Of a DNA stretch of 64,000 nt, positions 16,284 through 23,765 are shown in pieces (within the stretch, counting starts at the first letter, position 1; the number at the start of each line of letters is the position of its first letter). Both the position numbers and the translations under genes were made by a program. The stretch spans positions 3,906,693 through 3,970,692 of the forward strand of contig CP129482.1 in NCBI GenBank assembly GCA_030583925.1, given 5' to 3'. Source of the DNA: Anaerolineales bacterium (GTDB lineage Bacteria; Chloroflexota; Anaerolineae; Anaerolineales; Villigracilaceae). The notes under the pieces are model-generated. The model ran no database searches and had not been told where the DNA came from. It worked only from the letters and a program-made list of their open reading frames with translations.

Positions 16284-16646
16284 TCAACCTCCGAACGCGT
16301 TCCGCAGAATTGTAAAAATAGCCCACCCTGCCAGCAGGAGATAGATCACAATTTGAACCGTCAACGCCTGATTGATATGTTCGAACCAGCGCGGACGCAA
16401 GTCCATTAAGGTGATACGCAATCCGTTTAGGGCGTGGAACAACCCGAAGATCAGGAAGATGATCTGGAAAACCCAGTTATTCATCAATGCCTGCATTGCA
16501 GACACGCCCGCCAGGGACAAGATGTACACGGTGAAGAAAATAAATAACGCGCTTCCCCCAATGCGATGCAGGATGTAAGCGAGATACGTTCCTTGCCCTT
16601 TATATCCCAGCGCTGACGAAAGGCTGATGTTTCGATTCAATCCCAT
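16284..16646 (-). CDS. sdhC: Succinate dehydrogenase cytochrome b subunit SdhC
   Basis: A 120-residue membrane subunit, first gene of the sdhCDAB operon. Family signatures are YILHRIGGSAL in helix 1 and the likely heme-ligand motif LFHALNGLRITLMD in helix 2, with a third helix to the C-terminus. GGAGG lies about 6 nt before the ATG. Confidence 0.92.
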   Translation of the reverse strand: MGLNRNISLSSALGYKGQGTYLAYILHRIGGSALFIFFTVYILSLAGVSAMQALMNNWVFQIIFLIFGLFHALNGLRITLMDLRPRWFEHINQALTVQIVIYLLLAGWAIFTILRNAFGG

Positions 16647-16736
16647 TGAAAACCTCCATTCGAATTTTCAAACGGGGCTATTGTACACCTCGACGGGAAA
16701 AATTCAAAACGGACGCAGGCCCTCAGTAAACAGCGG

Positions 16737-16742
16737 GTACAA
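16737..16742 (+). promoter_or_regulatory. Possible -10 box for the FKBP gene
   Basis: TACAAT preceded by a GGG, about 29 nt upstream of the ATG; a TGGAGA Shine-Dalgarno lies between. Confidence 0.35.
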
Positions 16743-16771
16743 TTGCTCAAACATTTTTAAATGGAGACGCC

Positions 16772-17107
16772 ATGAAAACCTCAAGCGGATTGGAATACAT
16801 CGAAGTGGAAGCAGGCGCGGGCGCGCAAGCCGAGGCGGGGAAGACGGTCAGCGTGCATTACACAGGCAAGTTTCAGGATGGAGGCGTGTTCGACAGCTCC
16901 GTCTCACGCGGCGAACCGATCACGTTTCCGCTCGGGCAGGGACGCGTCATCAAAGGCTGGGACGAGGGCATCGCGCTGATGAAGGTCGGCGGCAAAGCGC
17001 AACTCATCATCCCACCCGAACTTGCCTACGGCGAACGCGGCGCAGGCGGCGTCATCCCGCCGAATGCGACATTGATCTTCGATGTGGAATTGATGGATGT
17101 GAAGTAA
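16772..17107 (+). CDS. FKBP-type peptidyl-prolyl cis-trans isomerase
   Basis: A 111-residue single-domain FKBP that accelerates proline isomerisation in protein folding. Conserved segments: VSVHYTGKFQDGGVFDSS, FPLGQGRVIKGWDEGI, LIIPPELAYGERGAGGVIPPNATLIFDVEL. It has no signal peptide, so it is cytoplasmic. It has its own promoter and Shine-Dalgarno and is followed by a repeat and a bidirectional terminator shared with icd. Confidence 0.96.
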   Translation: MKTSSGLEYIEVEAGAGAQAEAGKTVSVHYTGKFQDGGVFDSSVSRGEPITFPLGQGRVIKGWDEGIALMKVGGKAQLIIPPELAYGERGAGGVIPPNATLIFDVELMDVK

Positions 17108-17116
17108 ACGCTGGCG

Positions 17117-17196
17117 TGTCACCCTGAGTGGCGCGGAGCGCCACGAAGGGTCTCTGAGCGAATCGTAGAGATGCTTCGCTATCGCTCAGCATGACA
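17117..17196. repeat. Family B palindromic element, copy 1
   Basis: Ends TGTCACCCTGAG / CTCAGCATGACA, with the internal segment GCCACGAAGGGTCT. Other copies are at 54317 and, inside a coding gene, at 58652. Confidence 0.85.
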
Positions 17197-17204
17197 ATCG
17201 CAAT

Positions 17205-17237
17205 TAAAAAAGTCGGGACTGAGAGTCCCGACTTTTC
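17205..17237. terminator. Bidirectional terminator between the FKBP and icd genes
   Basis: Perfect 10-bp stem AGTCGGGACT / AGTCCCGACT with loop GAG; T-run on the plus side and A-run on the other, so it serves both convergent genes. Confidence 0.92.
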
Positions 17238-17241
17238 ATTT

Positions 17242-18792
17242 CTACCGCTTCGATTTTTTCTTTGCTGTCTTCTTCGAAGTTTTCTTCACAACTTTCTTCT
17301 TCGCAGCCTTCTTTACTGCTTTTTTGGGAGCGGACTTTTTCTTCACAACCTTTGACCTTGAACCTTCAACCTTCAACGCCTTCGGCGTTTTATCCATCCA
17401 CTTGATAACCGCATCGCCAAACTCGGAGCACTTCACTTCCTTTGCGTCGCTCATGTGGCGGGCAAAATCAAACGTAACGGTCTTCGCAAGTATGGCGCCT
17501 TCCATGCCTTTGACGATCAAATCGGCGGCTTCAGTCCAGCCCATGTAGCGGAGCATCATCTCGCCCGAAAGAATGACCGAGCCAGGGTTCACCTTATCCA
17601 GGTCGGCGTATTTCGGCGCGGTGCCGTGAGTCGCCTCGAAGATGGCGTGACCTGTCGCATAGTTGATGTTCGCGCCTGGAGCAATGCCAATCCCGCCCAC
17701 CTGCGCGGCGAGCGCATCAGAGATGTAATCGCCGTTCAAGTTCATCGTGGCGATCACGTCGAAATCCTGCGGACGCATCAGCACGTGTTGCAGCGTCACG
17801 TCGGCGATCGAATCTTTCAACAGCAGTTTGGTCTCCCATTTGCCGTCGCCGTGCGTATCCCACAACTTGAGCGCTTCTTCCACTTCCGCTTTGATCTCCG
17901 CTTGTTGCGCGGGCGACATCATGCTGAAGCCAGGGTCAACGATCTTGGCGTTATCTTCCACCGAAAGATCGGGTTTACTTTCCTTGTTGTTGAATATCCA
18001 CGTTTCGCGTTCGGTGACCACGTCATTACGATACTCGCGCTTGGCAAGGTCGTACGCCCAATCTTTGAACGCGCCTTCGGTGAACTTCATGATGTTGCCC
18101 TTGTGCACGAAGTTGATACTGCGGCGTTTGTACAGCAGGGCATACTCGATCGCAGCGCGCACGAGTCGCTCCGTCCCTTCGACCGAAACGGGCTTGAATC
18201 CGATTCCGCTCGAATCGGGGAAGCGGATCTTGCCATACTCCTTCGGGAAATTCTCTTTCAACAGCGCCTTGAACCTCGCATTGTCTTCCGTCCCGTTGGC
18301 GAACTCGATGCCCGCGTAAATGTCCTCCGTGTTTTCGCGGAAGATGACCATGTTCACTTTTTCAGGAGTCTTCACAGGCGAAGGCACGCCGTTGAAATAA
18401 CGCACAGGTCGCAAGCACACGTACAGGTCGAGCAATTTCCGCAGGGCGACATTCAACGAGCGGATGCCGCCTCCGATGGGCGTCGTGAGCGGTCCTTTAA
18501 TCCCAACCAAAAATTCGGTGAAGGCTTCCACGGTTTCGTCGGGCAACCAGTTTTGAAACATCTTGAACGATTTCTCGCCCGCGTACACTTCCATCCAATG
18601 GATTTTGCGTTTGCCGCCGTACGCTTTCTCCACAGCCGCGTCGAACACCCGCTGTGCCGCCCGCCAGATGTCGCGCCCCGTGCCGTCGCCCTCCACAAAC
18701 GGGATGATCGGATTGTCGGGCACATTCAACTTTCCATTTTGGATCGTCACCTTCGCCCCGCCCGTGGGGACTTTTACGTTCTGATATGTCAT
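17242..18792 (-). CDS. icd: Isocitrate dehydrogenase with a lysine-rich histone H1-like C-terminal tail
   Basis: Oxidative decarboxylation of isocitrate to 2-oxoglutarate in the TCA cycle. The enzyme core (about 1-470) has VEGDGTGRDIW, TTPIGGGIRSLNVALRK, LRPVRYFNGVPSPV, FRENTEDIYAGIEF, the FVHKGNIMKFTEG segment and GTAPKYADLDKVNPGS. The last ~40 residues are unusual: after KALKVEGSRSKVV comes a run built of KK, AKK and SKK units, as in AlgP/histone-H1-like tails. The DNA at 17352-17382 that starts the tail (CTTTGACCTTGAACC...) is of the repeat type seen in intergenic regions, so the tail may have been added by a repeat insertion. Cofactor preference is undetermined. GAGGAAAG precedes the start. 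Confidence 0.93.
   Translation of the reverse strand: MTYQNVKVPTGGAKVTIQNGKLNVPDNPIIPFVEGDGTGRDIWRAAQRVFDAAVEKAYGGKRKIHWMEVYAGEKSFKMFQNWLPDETVEAFTEFLVGIKGPLTTPIGGGIRSLNVALRKLLDLYVCLRPVRYFNGVPSPVKTPEKVNMVIFRENTEDIYAGIEFANGTEDNARFKALLKENFPKEYGKIRFPDSSGIGFKPVSVEGTERLVRAAIEYALLYKRRSINFVHKGNIMKFTEGAFKDWAYDLAKREYRNDVVTERETWIFNNKESKPDLSVEDNAKIVDPGFSMMSPAQQAEIKAEVEEALKLWDTHGDGKWETKLLLKDSIADVTLQHVLMRPQDFDVIATMNLNGDYISDALAAQVGGIGIAPGANINYATGHAIFEATHGTAPKYADLDKVNPGSVILSGEMMLRYMGWTEAADLIVKGMEGAILAKTVTFDFARHMSDAKEVKCSEFGDAVIKWMDKTPKALKVEGSRSKVVKKKSAPKKAVKKAAKKKVVKKTSKKTAKKKSKR
17352..17382. repeat. Family H-like repeat inside the 3' part of icd
   Basis: A run of TTGACCTTGAACCTTCAACC units matching the style of the intergenic repeats at 39900-39960 and 43134-43203. 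Translated, it gives the VEGSRSK junction between enzyme core and lysine-rich tail. Confidence 0.5.
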
Positions 18793-18840
18793 GCTTTCCT
18801 CTTTTATTTAAAAAATATCGGCTGGATTATACACCGCCTC

Positions 18841-18868
18841 TTGACAGATTCCCCCGCCCGCATAGAAT
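18841..18868 (+). promoter_or_regulatory. Strong sigma70-type promoter without an obvious gene
   Basis: TTGACA (18841-18846), 16-nt spacer, TAGAAT (18863-18868). The next feature downstream is a strong terminator about 100 nt away, not a recognisable gene. Confidence 0.55.
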
Positions 18869-18874
18869 CACGCC

Positions 18875-18974
18875 GAAATGACCAACCGCTTCATTCCCGA
18901 CGTTGAACCTGATTCAGTTTCCTCAACCTTTTCTTCCCCATTCAAAAGAGAGCCATCATCGGCTCTCTTTTTTT
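18875..18974 (+). ncRNA. Candidate ~100-nt small RNA
   Basis: The stretch between the TTGACA/TAGAAT promoter and the perfect terminator at 18945-18974 would give a transcript of about 100 nt. It contains an ATG at 18878, but that frame reads into the terminator without family resemblance. A short regulatory RNA is the simplest reading. This is inference from signals only. Confidence 0.35.
18945..18974 (+). terminator. Rho-independent terminator downstream of the orphan promoter
   Basis: Stem AAAGAGAGCC / GGCTCTCTTT, loop ATCATC, followed by a run of T. Confidence 0.88.
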
Positions 18975-18984
18975 GTCCGCAAGA

Positions 18985-19020
18985 CTCCCTCTCCCAGCGG
19001 GAGAGGGCTGGGGTGAGGGC
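18985..19020. repeat. Family C palindromic element, copy 1
   Basis: CCCTCTCCC-AGC-GGGAGAGGG hairpin followed by TGGGGTGAGGG. The same motif is found at 41404 and inside pyrC (20195) and the phosphotransferase gene (58383). Confidence 0.85.
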
Positions 19021-19029
19021 TCAATGAAT

Positions 19030-19305
19030 CTATTTCTCGACAAACCCTCCGCTCGCATACTTGTGCAACACGCTTGCGATCAACGTTTGATAAGGAACGC
19101 CCTCACGAATGGCGCGTTTTTGCAAACTCGTCAGGTCCTTTGAAGAGATGCGAATGTTGACGCGCTTATCCTTTTTGAATGTGGCGCGTGCATACGCTCG
19201 ATACTTCTCTTTTTGCTCTTTCACACTTTTTGCGGATGTCCACTCATCCTGCTCATACGAAGCAAGCAGTTCGAGTTCGTCCTTATCGAGATTTAGTTTC
19301 GTCAT
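19030..19305 (-). CDS. CopG/BrnA-like antitoxin
   Basis: 91 residues. The C-terminal half (RVNIRISSKDLTSLQKRAIREGVPYQTLIASVLHKYASG) is a ribbon-helix-helix-type DNA-binding domain typical of antitoxins paired with BrnT. The acidic N-terminus (DKDELELLASYEQDEW) would contact the toxin. It overlaps the toxin gene by 4 nt (ATGA), so the two are translated together. Such antitoxins usually repress their own promoter. Confidence 0.82.
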   Translation of the reverse strand: MTKLNLDKDELELLASYEQDEWTSAKSVKEQKEKYRAYARATFKKDKRVNIRISSKDLTSLQKRAIREGVPYQTLIASVLHKYASGGFVEK

Positions 19306-19583
19306 TCGTCGCTTCCTTTCAAATACTTCTTCGTCGCTTTTCGGCTCGGAATTATTGTTTTCAAAAATATCTCGTTATCACTCTCAACAAATGGAACAAG
19401 ATAAACGTATTCTTCCATCTGCACGACAAATAGCTTTTGTCCCTTATACTTTTCCTGGTTGGGATGCTCCAGCACATCGAGCAGAAATCCCGAGTCGATA
19501 TAAAAGACAACTTCCTCAAAGGAAAGATTGCGCTCAGCCTTTAGGATTTCATTCTTTTCTTCATTCCATGAAAAATATTTCAC
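19302..19583 (-). CDS. BrnT-like RNase toxin
   Basis: 93 residues resembling BrnT: YFSWNEEKNEILKAERNLSFEEVV at the N-terminus, LFVVQMEEYVYLVPFVE in the beta-sheet core, and IIPSRKATKKYLKG at the C-terminus, where BrnT has its basic residues. It would cleave RNA when its antitoxin is lost. The start is GTG, 6 nt after a TACAAT box, suggesting a leaderless message. The family's toxin-first gene order holds here. Activity is inferred. Confidence 0.75.
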   Translation of the reverse strand: MKYFSWNEEKNEILKAERNLSFEEVVFYIDSGFLLDVLEHPNQEKYKGQKLFVVQMEEYVYLVPFVESDNEIFLKTIIPSRKATKKYLKGSDE

Positions 19584-19589
19584 TCACCG

Positions 19590-19595
19590 ATTGTA
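19590..19595 (-). promoter_or_regulatory. -10 box of the toxin-antitoxin operon (leaderless GTG)
   Basis: TACAAT ends 6 nt before the GTG at 19583. No separate Shine-Dalgarno sequence fits between them. Confidence 0.45.
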
Positions 19596-19629
19596 ATCTT
19601 TTGTGTGCCTTTTGGCAACAGGTTAAATC

Positions 19630-20736
19630 ATGCTGAAACTCCCTGGCTTAATTGACCCTCACGTCCACGTGCGTGAACCTGGGCAGACCCACAAAGAAGA
19701 TTGGGACACCGTCACCCAAGCCGCCCTCGCTGGCGGCGTGACGATGATCCTCGCCATGCCCAACACCAAACCGCCCATCTTCGACGAAGCGACTCTCAAT
19801 CTTGCCCTCGACGCCGCCAAACAAAAAGCCCGTTGCGATTACGCCCAATTCTTCGGCGCGGGACCCGACAACGCAGAGATCGCCGCCTCGCTTGCGGACA
19901 AATCCGCTGGCTTGAAAATGTACCTCAACTCCACCTTCGGCGAACTCCGCCTCGACGACATGACCTTGTGGGCTCCGCACTTCATCAACTTTCCAAAAGA
20001 GATGCCCATCGTCCTCCACTCCGAGTCACGCACCATGGCGGCAGGGATTTTGTTCGCCGCAATCTATGATCGCCCCGTTCACATCGCCCACGTCTCATTG
20101 AAAGAAGAGATCCTCCTCATCAAAGCCGCCAAAGAACGCGGCATCAAAGTGACATGTGAAGTTTGTCCGCATCATCTGTTTCTGACGGCAGAATCCCCCT
20201 CTCCCAGCGGGAGATCGCGAAGCACCCCGAAGGGGCGGGTTAGGGGTGAGGGAGAAACCTTGAATGGTCGCAAGGAAGTCCGCCCCCGCCTCGCCACGAA
20301 AGCAGATGTCGAAGCCCTCTGGCAAAACATGGACGTGATTGACTGCTTCGCCACCGACCATGCTCCCCACACCCTCGAAGAAAAAGACTCCGACAATCCT
20401 CCGCCAGGTTTCCCTGGGTTGGAAACGCTGCTCCCTCTATTGCTCACCGCTGTTGACGATGGACGATTGACCGTGGACGATATTATCCAGAAATCAGTCA
20501 TCAATCCAAGAAAAATCTTTCACCTCCCCGAACAGCCCGAAACATGGGTTGAGGTGGGCGAGTCCGCCTCCTACGAGATCAAAGCGGCGGACCAATTCAC
20601 CCGCTGCGGCTGGACTCCTTTCGAGGGGTGGCAGGTCAAAGGTAAAGTTATGAAAGTTGTTTTGCGTGGTAAAACTGCTTTTGAAGATGGGAAGATACTG
20701 GTTGAGCAAGGTTATGGAAGAAATGTTCGAGCATAA
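19630..20736 (+). CDS. pyrC: Dihydroorotase with an in-frame palindromic insertion
   Basis: Zinc amidohydrolase that cyclises carbamoyl aspartate to dihydroorotate, third step of UMP synthesis. Metal and substrate motifs: DPHVHVREPG (residues 9-18), the His in IVLHSESR and HIAHVSLKE, and FATDHAPH with the catalytic Asp. Between CPHHLFLTAE and EVRPRLATKADV lie ~20 extra residues (about 189-208, SPSPSGRSRSTPKGRVRGEG) encoded by a family C repeat. The frame stays open and all catalytic motifs flank it, so the enzyme is probably active with a surface loop. The stop is immediately followed by a family A element. Confidence 0.95.
   Translation: MLKLPGLIDPHVHVREPGQTHKEDWDTVTQAALAGGVTMILAMPNTKPPIFDEATLNLALDAAKQKARCDYAQFFGAGPDNAEIAASLADKSAGLKMYLNSTFGELRLDDMTLWAPHFINFPKEMPIVLHSESRTMAAGILFAAIYDRPVHIAHVSLKEEILLIKAAKERGIKVTCEVCPHHLFLTAESPSPSGRSRSTPKGRVRGEGETLNGRKEVRPRLATKADVEALWQNMDVIDCFATDHAPHTLEEKDSDNPPPGFPGLETLLPLLLTAVDDGRLTVDDIIQKSVINPRKIFHLPEQPETWVEVGESASYEIKAADQFTRCGWTPFEGWQVKGKVMKVVLRGKTAFEDGKILVEQGYGRNVRA
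20195..20252. repeat. Family C palindromic element inserted in pyrC
   Basis: CCCCCTCTCCCAGCGGGAG ... GGTTAGGGGTGAGGG, the same motif as intergenic copies at 18985 and 41404, read in frame in the dihydroorotase gene. Confidence 0.85.
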
Positions 20737-20837
20737 TGTCATTGCGAGTGACGCCTCGGCGTCACGAAGCAATCCCCGACACGACGAGGAGATTGCTTCG
20801 CCCACTCGGCATTTGAGCCTCGGGGCTCGCAATGACG
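20737..20837. repeat. Family A palindromic element, copy 3
   Basis: 101 bp, ends TGTCATTGCGAG / CTCGCAATGACG. It begins at the base after the pyrC stop codon. Confidence 0.9.
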
Positions 20838-20850
20838 GAAAGATGATGCC

Positions 20851-21192
20851 ATGCAAAACTTCACCGACGTAAAACTCGAGATCTTCATCCCGCAGGATCA
20901 TGCCATGAAACTCGCTGACGCGCTCTCGGAGATCGGCGTGGGCGTGATTGGCAACTACGATCACTGCGTCGCACTGACTCCCGTGCGCGGATTCTTCCGC
21001 CCGATGGAAGAAGCAAACCCATTCACAGGGACGGTTGGCGAGGTCAACGAAGTGGCGGAATATAAACTCGAAGTCAATTGCAAGCGCGAGTTGGTGAAGG
21101 ATGCGCTCGAAACGATCAAGCGCGTGCATCCCTACGAAGAGCCGTTGGTCAATGTCATTCCGCTGGCGAATCATATTTTTCAAGTCGAATGA
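20851..21192 (+). CDS. YqfO/CutA-like small domain protein
   Basis: 113 residues matching the ferredoxin-like middle domain of Nif3/YqfO proteins: KLEIFIPQDHAMKLADALSEIGVGVIGNYDHC, then RVHPYEEPLVNVIPL near the C-terminus, where HPYEEP is the family signature. Stand-alone versions of this domain are trimeric and of unknown role, possibly metal binding. It sits within the pyrimidine gene cluster, but no direct link to the pathway is known. GGAAAG precedes the start. Confidence 0.78.
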   Translation: MQNFTDVKLEIFIPQDHAMKLADALSEIGVGVIGNYDHCVALTPVRGFFRPMEEANPFTGTVGEVNEVAEYKLEVNCKRELVKDALETIKRVHPYEEPLVNVIPLANHIFQVE

Positions 21193-21233
21193 AATACGTA
21201 AACATATTTTAGAAACAAAAGGAGAATTATCAA

Positions 21234-21545
21234 ATGAAAAAATATAAATATGCTTACCTAGATGATTTTTTTCTTTCCTCTTCTCGAATTCTAAGGTTTG
21301 GCTGCACTGACCCTAAGTTAGTAGAAGAAATCCATTTAGAGTTGAAGAAGAAATTGCCACAGTTAAACATAAACACAGATACTAATTCAGTGAGTTTAGA
21401 AATGAACGATAGGATAAGTAAAGACCTCGAACACAACTATATAGAAGCATACTGGTGGGTAATAACATATTTTTGTCAAAAAGGTTGGGAGCCATTTAGC
21501 AAAGAAGGTCGGGATCTTGGTTTTCGTTTTGCATACGACGAGTAA
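21234..21545 (+). CDS. Hypothetical protein, A+T-rich
   Basis: 103 residues with no family I recognise. The sequence is hydrophilic with a Trp/Tyr-rich C-terminal stretch (EAYWWVITYFCQKGWEPF) and one Cys in the N-terminal third (RFGCTDP). The gene is clearly richer in A+T than its neighbours, including its codon use, which suggests recent acquisition. AAGGAG with good spacing supports the start at 21234. No membrane segment or signal peptide. Confidence 0.65.
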   Translation: MKKYKYAYLDDFFLSSSRILRFGCTDPKLVEEIHLELKKKLPQLNINTDTNSVSLEMNDRISKDLEHNYIEAYWWVITYFCQKGWEPFSKEGRDLGFRFAYDE

Positions 21546-21628
21546 TAAATGTTGGCAATTTGATTATGGGAGTATATCTGTGCAGATCAACTCCATCAGC
21601 CGAACCAGCCTCCCCCGTCGAAAGAAGC

Positions 21629-21656
21629 GTGGTTTCGACTGCTTGCGCTCAACCAC
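21629..21656. repeat. Family F palindromic element, copy 2
   Basis: Short palindrome GTGGTTTCGACTGC / TTGCGCTCAACCAC directly joined to a family G run. Confidence 0.7.
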
Positions 21657-21726
21657 CAATCTCCAATCTCCAATCTCCAATTCTCCCAATCCTCCAATTA
21701 CCAATTACCAATCCCCAATTACCCAA
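21657..21726. repeat. Family G repeat, copy 2
   Basis: Units of CTCCAATCTCC, then AATTACCAATTACC, ending just before the pyrB Shine-Dalgarno. Confidence 0.75.
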
Positions 21727-21734
21727 GGAGCCCC

Positions 21735-22712
21735 ATGCCCACCAATTCATCCTCCACCCACCTGCCGTTTGGCGAAAACAAAAACGCCGCGTGGTACGGC
21801 AAAGACATCGTGTCCGTCAAGCAGTTCAGCCGCGCCGACTTGGAGTACGTGTTCGGCGTGGCGCACGAGATGCGTGGCATGGTCGAGCGCGTCGGGACGT
21901 TCGACCTGTTGAAGGGGAAAATTTTAGCCAACTTGTTTTATGAACCGTCAACAAGAACGTCGTCGTCGTTTACCGCCGCGATGGAGCGACTCGGCGGCTC
22001 GGTCATCCCGATCAACGAGGTGAAATATTCGTCGGTGACGAAAGGCGAAACGCTCACCGACACTGTCCGCACGCTCGAATGTTATGCCGATGTGGTCGTC
22101 CTGCGTCATCCCGAAACAGGCTCGGCAGCGATCGCGGCGAAGGCGATGCGCAAGCCGCTCATCAACGCGGGCGACGGCACGGGCGAACATCCCACGCAGG
22201 CTCTGCTCGACGCGTTCACGATCAAAGCCGAACTCGGCGGCTTCGACGGTCTCACCGTCACCATGCTCGGCGATTTGAAATACGGACGCACGGTCCATTC
22301 GCTGGCGCGTTTGCTGTCGTTGTTCAACGTGAAGTTGAATTACGTCTCGCCCGATATTTTGAAGATGCCGAAAGAAGTGATGGACGAAGTCAGCGAGAAA
22401 GGCATTTCACAAAACGAATCTTTGTCGCTCGAAAGCGTCTTGCCCGAAACCGACGTGCTGTATGTCACACGCGTCCAAAAGGAACGCTTCGAAGACCCCG
22501 CCGATTACGAGAAGGTCAAAGGCGCGTACGTGGTAGACCCCGCCGTGATGCAAGCCGCCAAACAAAAGATGATCGTGATGCACCCGCTCCCGCGCGTCAC
22601 CGAGATCAGCATGGACTTCGACGACGATCCCCGCGCCGCGTACTTCCGTCAGATGGAATACGGTTTGTATGTGAGAATGGCGCTGCTGGCGATGGTGTTG
22701 GGGAAGGCGTAA
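21735..22712 (+). CDS. pyrB: Aspartate carbamoyltransferase catalytic subunit
   Basis: Joins carbamoyl phosphate and aspartate, second step of UMP synthesis. Signatures: carbamoyl-phosphate loop YEPSTRTSSSF (residues ~73-83), KGETLTDTVRTLE, HPTQALLDAFTI, and MHPLPRVTEISMDFDDDPRAAYFRQ. Length 325 is normal. AAGGAG precedes the ATG. No pyrI regulatory subunit is next to it. Unlike pyrC, pyrF and pyrD it shows no inserted repeat. Confidence 0.97.
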   Translation: MPTNSSSTHLPFGENKNAAWYGKDIVSVKQFSRADLEYVFGVAHEMRGMVERVGTFDLLKGKILANLFYEPSTRTSSSFTAAMERLGGSVIPINEVKYSSVTKGETLTDTVRTLECYADVVVLRHPETGSAAIAAKAMRKPLINAGDGTGEHPTQALLDAFTIKAELGGFDGLTVTMLGDLKYGRTVHSLARLLSLFNVKLNYVSPDILKMPKEVMDEVSEKGISQNESLSLESVLPETDVLYVTRVQKERFEDPADYEKVKGAYVVDPAVMQAAKQKMIVMHPLPRVTEISMDFDDDPRAAYFRQMEYGLYVRMALLAMVLGKA

Positions 22713-22720
22713 AACGATTT

Positions 22721-22790
22721 GCCACAGAGACACAGAGAACACTGAGAAAGACTTTTTAAAATTCTCAAAGAACTCTGTGCTCTCTGTGGC
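22721..22790. repeat. Family E palindromic element, copy 1
   Basis: 70 bp with perfect 10-bp ends GCCACAGAGA / TCTCTGTGGC. The adjoining TAAGGAATCTC carries the Shine-Dalgarno of pyrF, so the element sits against the translation signal. Confidence 0.8.
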
Positions 22791-22801
22791 TAAGGAATCT
22801 C

Positions 22802-23653
22802 ATGGAAACTTTTTTTACTTTTTTGGAAAAACGCGTCGACGACTGCTCGTCCCTCTTATGCGTGGGACTCGACCCACACGTGAGCGAACTTAGGGAGCCT
22901 TCTCCCGCGTCTGCCCTGGATTTCTGCCTGACTCTGATCGAGGCGACCGCTCCCTACGCCGCGGCGTTCAAGCCTAACGCGGCATTCTTCGAAGTCTTCG
23001 GCGCCGAAGGGTGGACAGCGCTCAAGGAAGTCGTGTCTGCCATCCACGATGAGTCGAAGCGGCTGGGGTCGAAGATTCCCATCGTCCTCGATGCCAAGCG
23101 CGGCGACATCGCCTCCACAGCCGAAGCCTACGCCAAATCCGCTTTTGAAACTCTCGGTGTGGACTGCATCACATTGAGCCCGTATCTCGGCAAAGATTCG
23201 ATCGAGCCGTTTTTGAATTATTCTGAGCGAGGCGTGTTCCTGTTGTGCAAGACGAGTAACGCGGGGAGCGGCGATTTGCAAGACTTGATTGTGGAGAATA
23301 GAAAGTGGAAAGTGGAGAATGCTTCACTTTCTACTTTCCATCTCTATGAACACGTTGCCCATCTCGCCCAAACATGGAACACCAAAAACAACATCGGACT
23401 CGTCGTCGGCGCGACACACATCGAAGCGTTGAAGCGCGTCCGTGCCGCCGCGCCAGACTTGTGGTTCCTCACCCCAGGCGTCGGCGCGCAAGGCGGCGAA
23501 CTCGAATCCGCTTTGCAGGCAGGCTTGAGGTCCGATGGAAGCGGGATGTTGATTCCCATTTCGAGAGGCATCTCGCGGGCGGAGAATCCTAAATTAGCAG
23601 CGGCAGAGTTGCGGGATGAGATGTTGAACATTAAGAGGCAATTGAGAAAATAA
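22802..23653 (+). CDS. pyrF: Orotidine 5'-phosphate decarboxylase with an in-frame repeat insertion
   Basis: Last step of UMP synthesis. Motifs of the longer (class 2) family: SLLCVGLDPH, FKPNAAFFE, the catalytic DAKRGDIASTAEAYA, FLLCKTSN.GSGD, and LTPGVGAQGG near the phosphate site. Between GDLQDLI and LYEHVAHLA lie about 17 extra residues (VENRKWKVENASLSTFH, about 164-181) encoded by an imperfect palindrome (23291-23344). The insertion falls in a loop between conserved strands, so activity is probably kept. AAGGA sits 5 nt before the ATG. 283 residues. Confidence 0.95.
   Translation: METFFTFLEKRVDDCSSLLCVGLDPHVSELREPSPASALDFCLTLIEATAPYAAAFKPNAAFFEVFGAEGWTALKEVVSAIHDESKRLGSKIPIVLDAKRGDIASTAEAYAKSAFETLGVDCITLSPYLGKDSIEPFLNYSERGVFLLCKTSNAGSGDLQDLIVENRKWKVENASLSTFHLYEHVAHLAQTWNTKNNIGLVVGATHIEALKRVRAAAPDLWFLTPGVGAQGGELESALQAGLRSDGSGMLIPISRGISRAENPKLAAAELRDEMLNIKRQLRK
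23291..23344. repeat. Family J palindrome inserted in pyrF
   Basis: Arms AGAAAGTGGAAAGTGGAG and CTTCACTTTCTACTTTCC pair with three mismatches or wobbles around AATG. A related CACTTTCCAACTTTCTACTC stretch occurs in the N-terminal part of pyrD. Confidence 0.7.
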
Positions 23654-23659
23654 TGTTAA

Positions 23660-23692
23660 TATCGGATAGCGGTAAATTTTGCCTATCCGATA
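23660..23692. repeat. Inverted repeat downstream of pyrF
   Basis: Perfect 9-bp arms ATCGGATAG / CTATCCGAT separated by 13-15 nt; a possible hairpin just before the terminator. Confidence 0.55.
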
Positions 23693-23701
23693 CATCAACT
23701 A

Positions 23702-23734
23702 AACTGACATATTCCTAGCCATATATCAGTTTTT
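23702..23734 (+). terminator. Probable terminator between pyrF and pyrE
   Basis: AACTGACATAT / ATATATCAGTT (one mismatch) with an 8-nt loop, followed by TTTT. It suggests pyrE has its own promoter or is attenuated. Confidence 0.65.
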
Positions 23735-23765
23735 CTCAATTTATTGACATACCATAGGATAATCC

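Noticed and set aside
17455..18906. A 483-residue plus-strand frame opposite icd
   Set aside because: It is the complement of conserved icd codons, has no family resemblance and no start signals.
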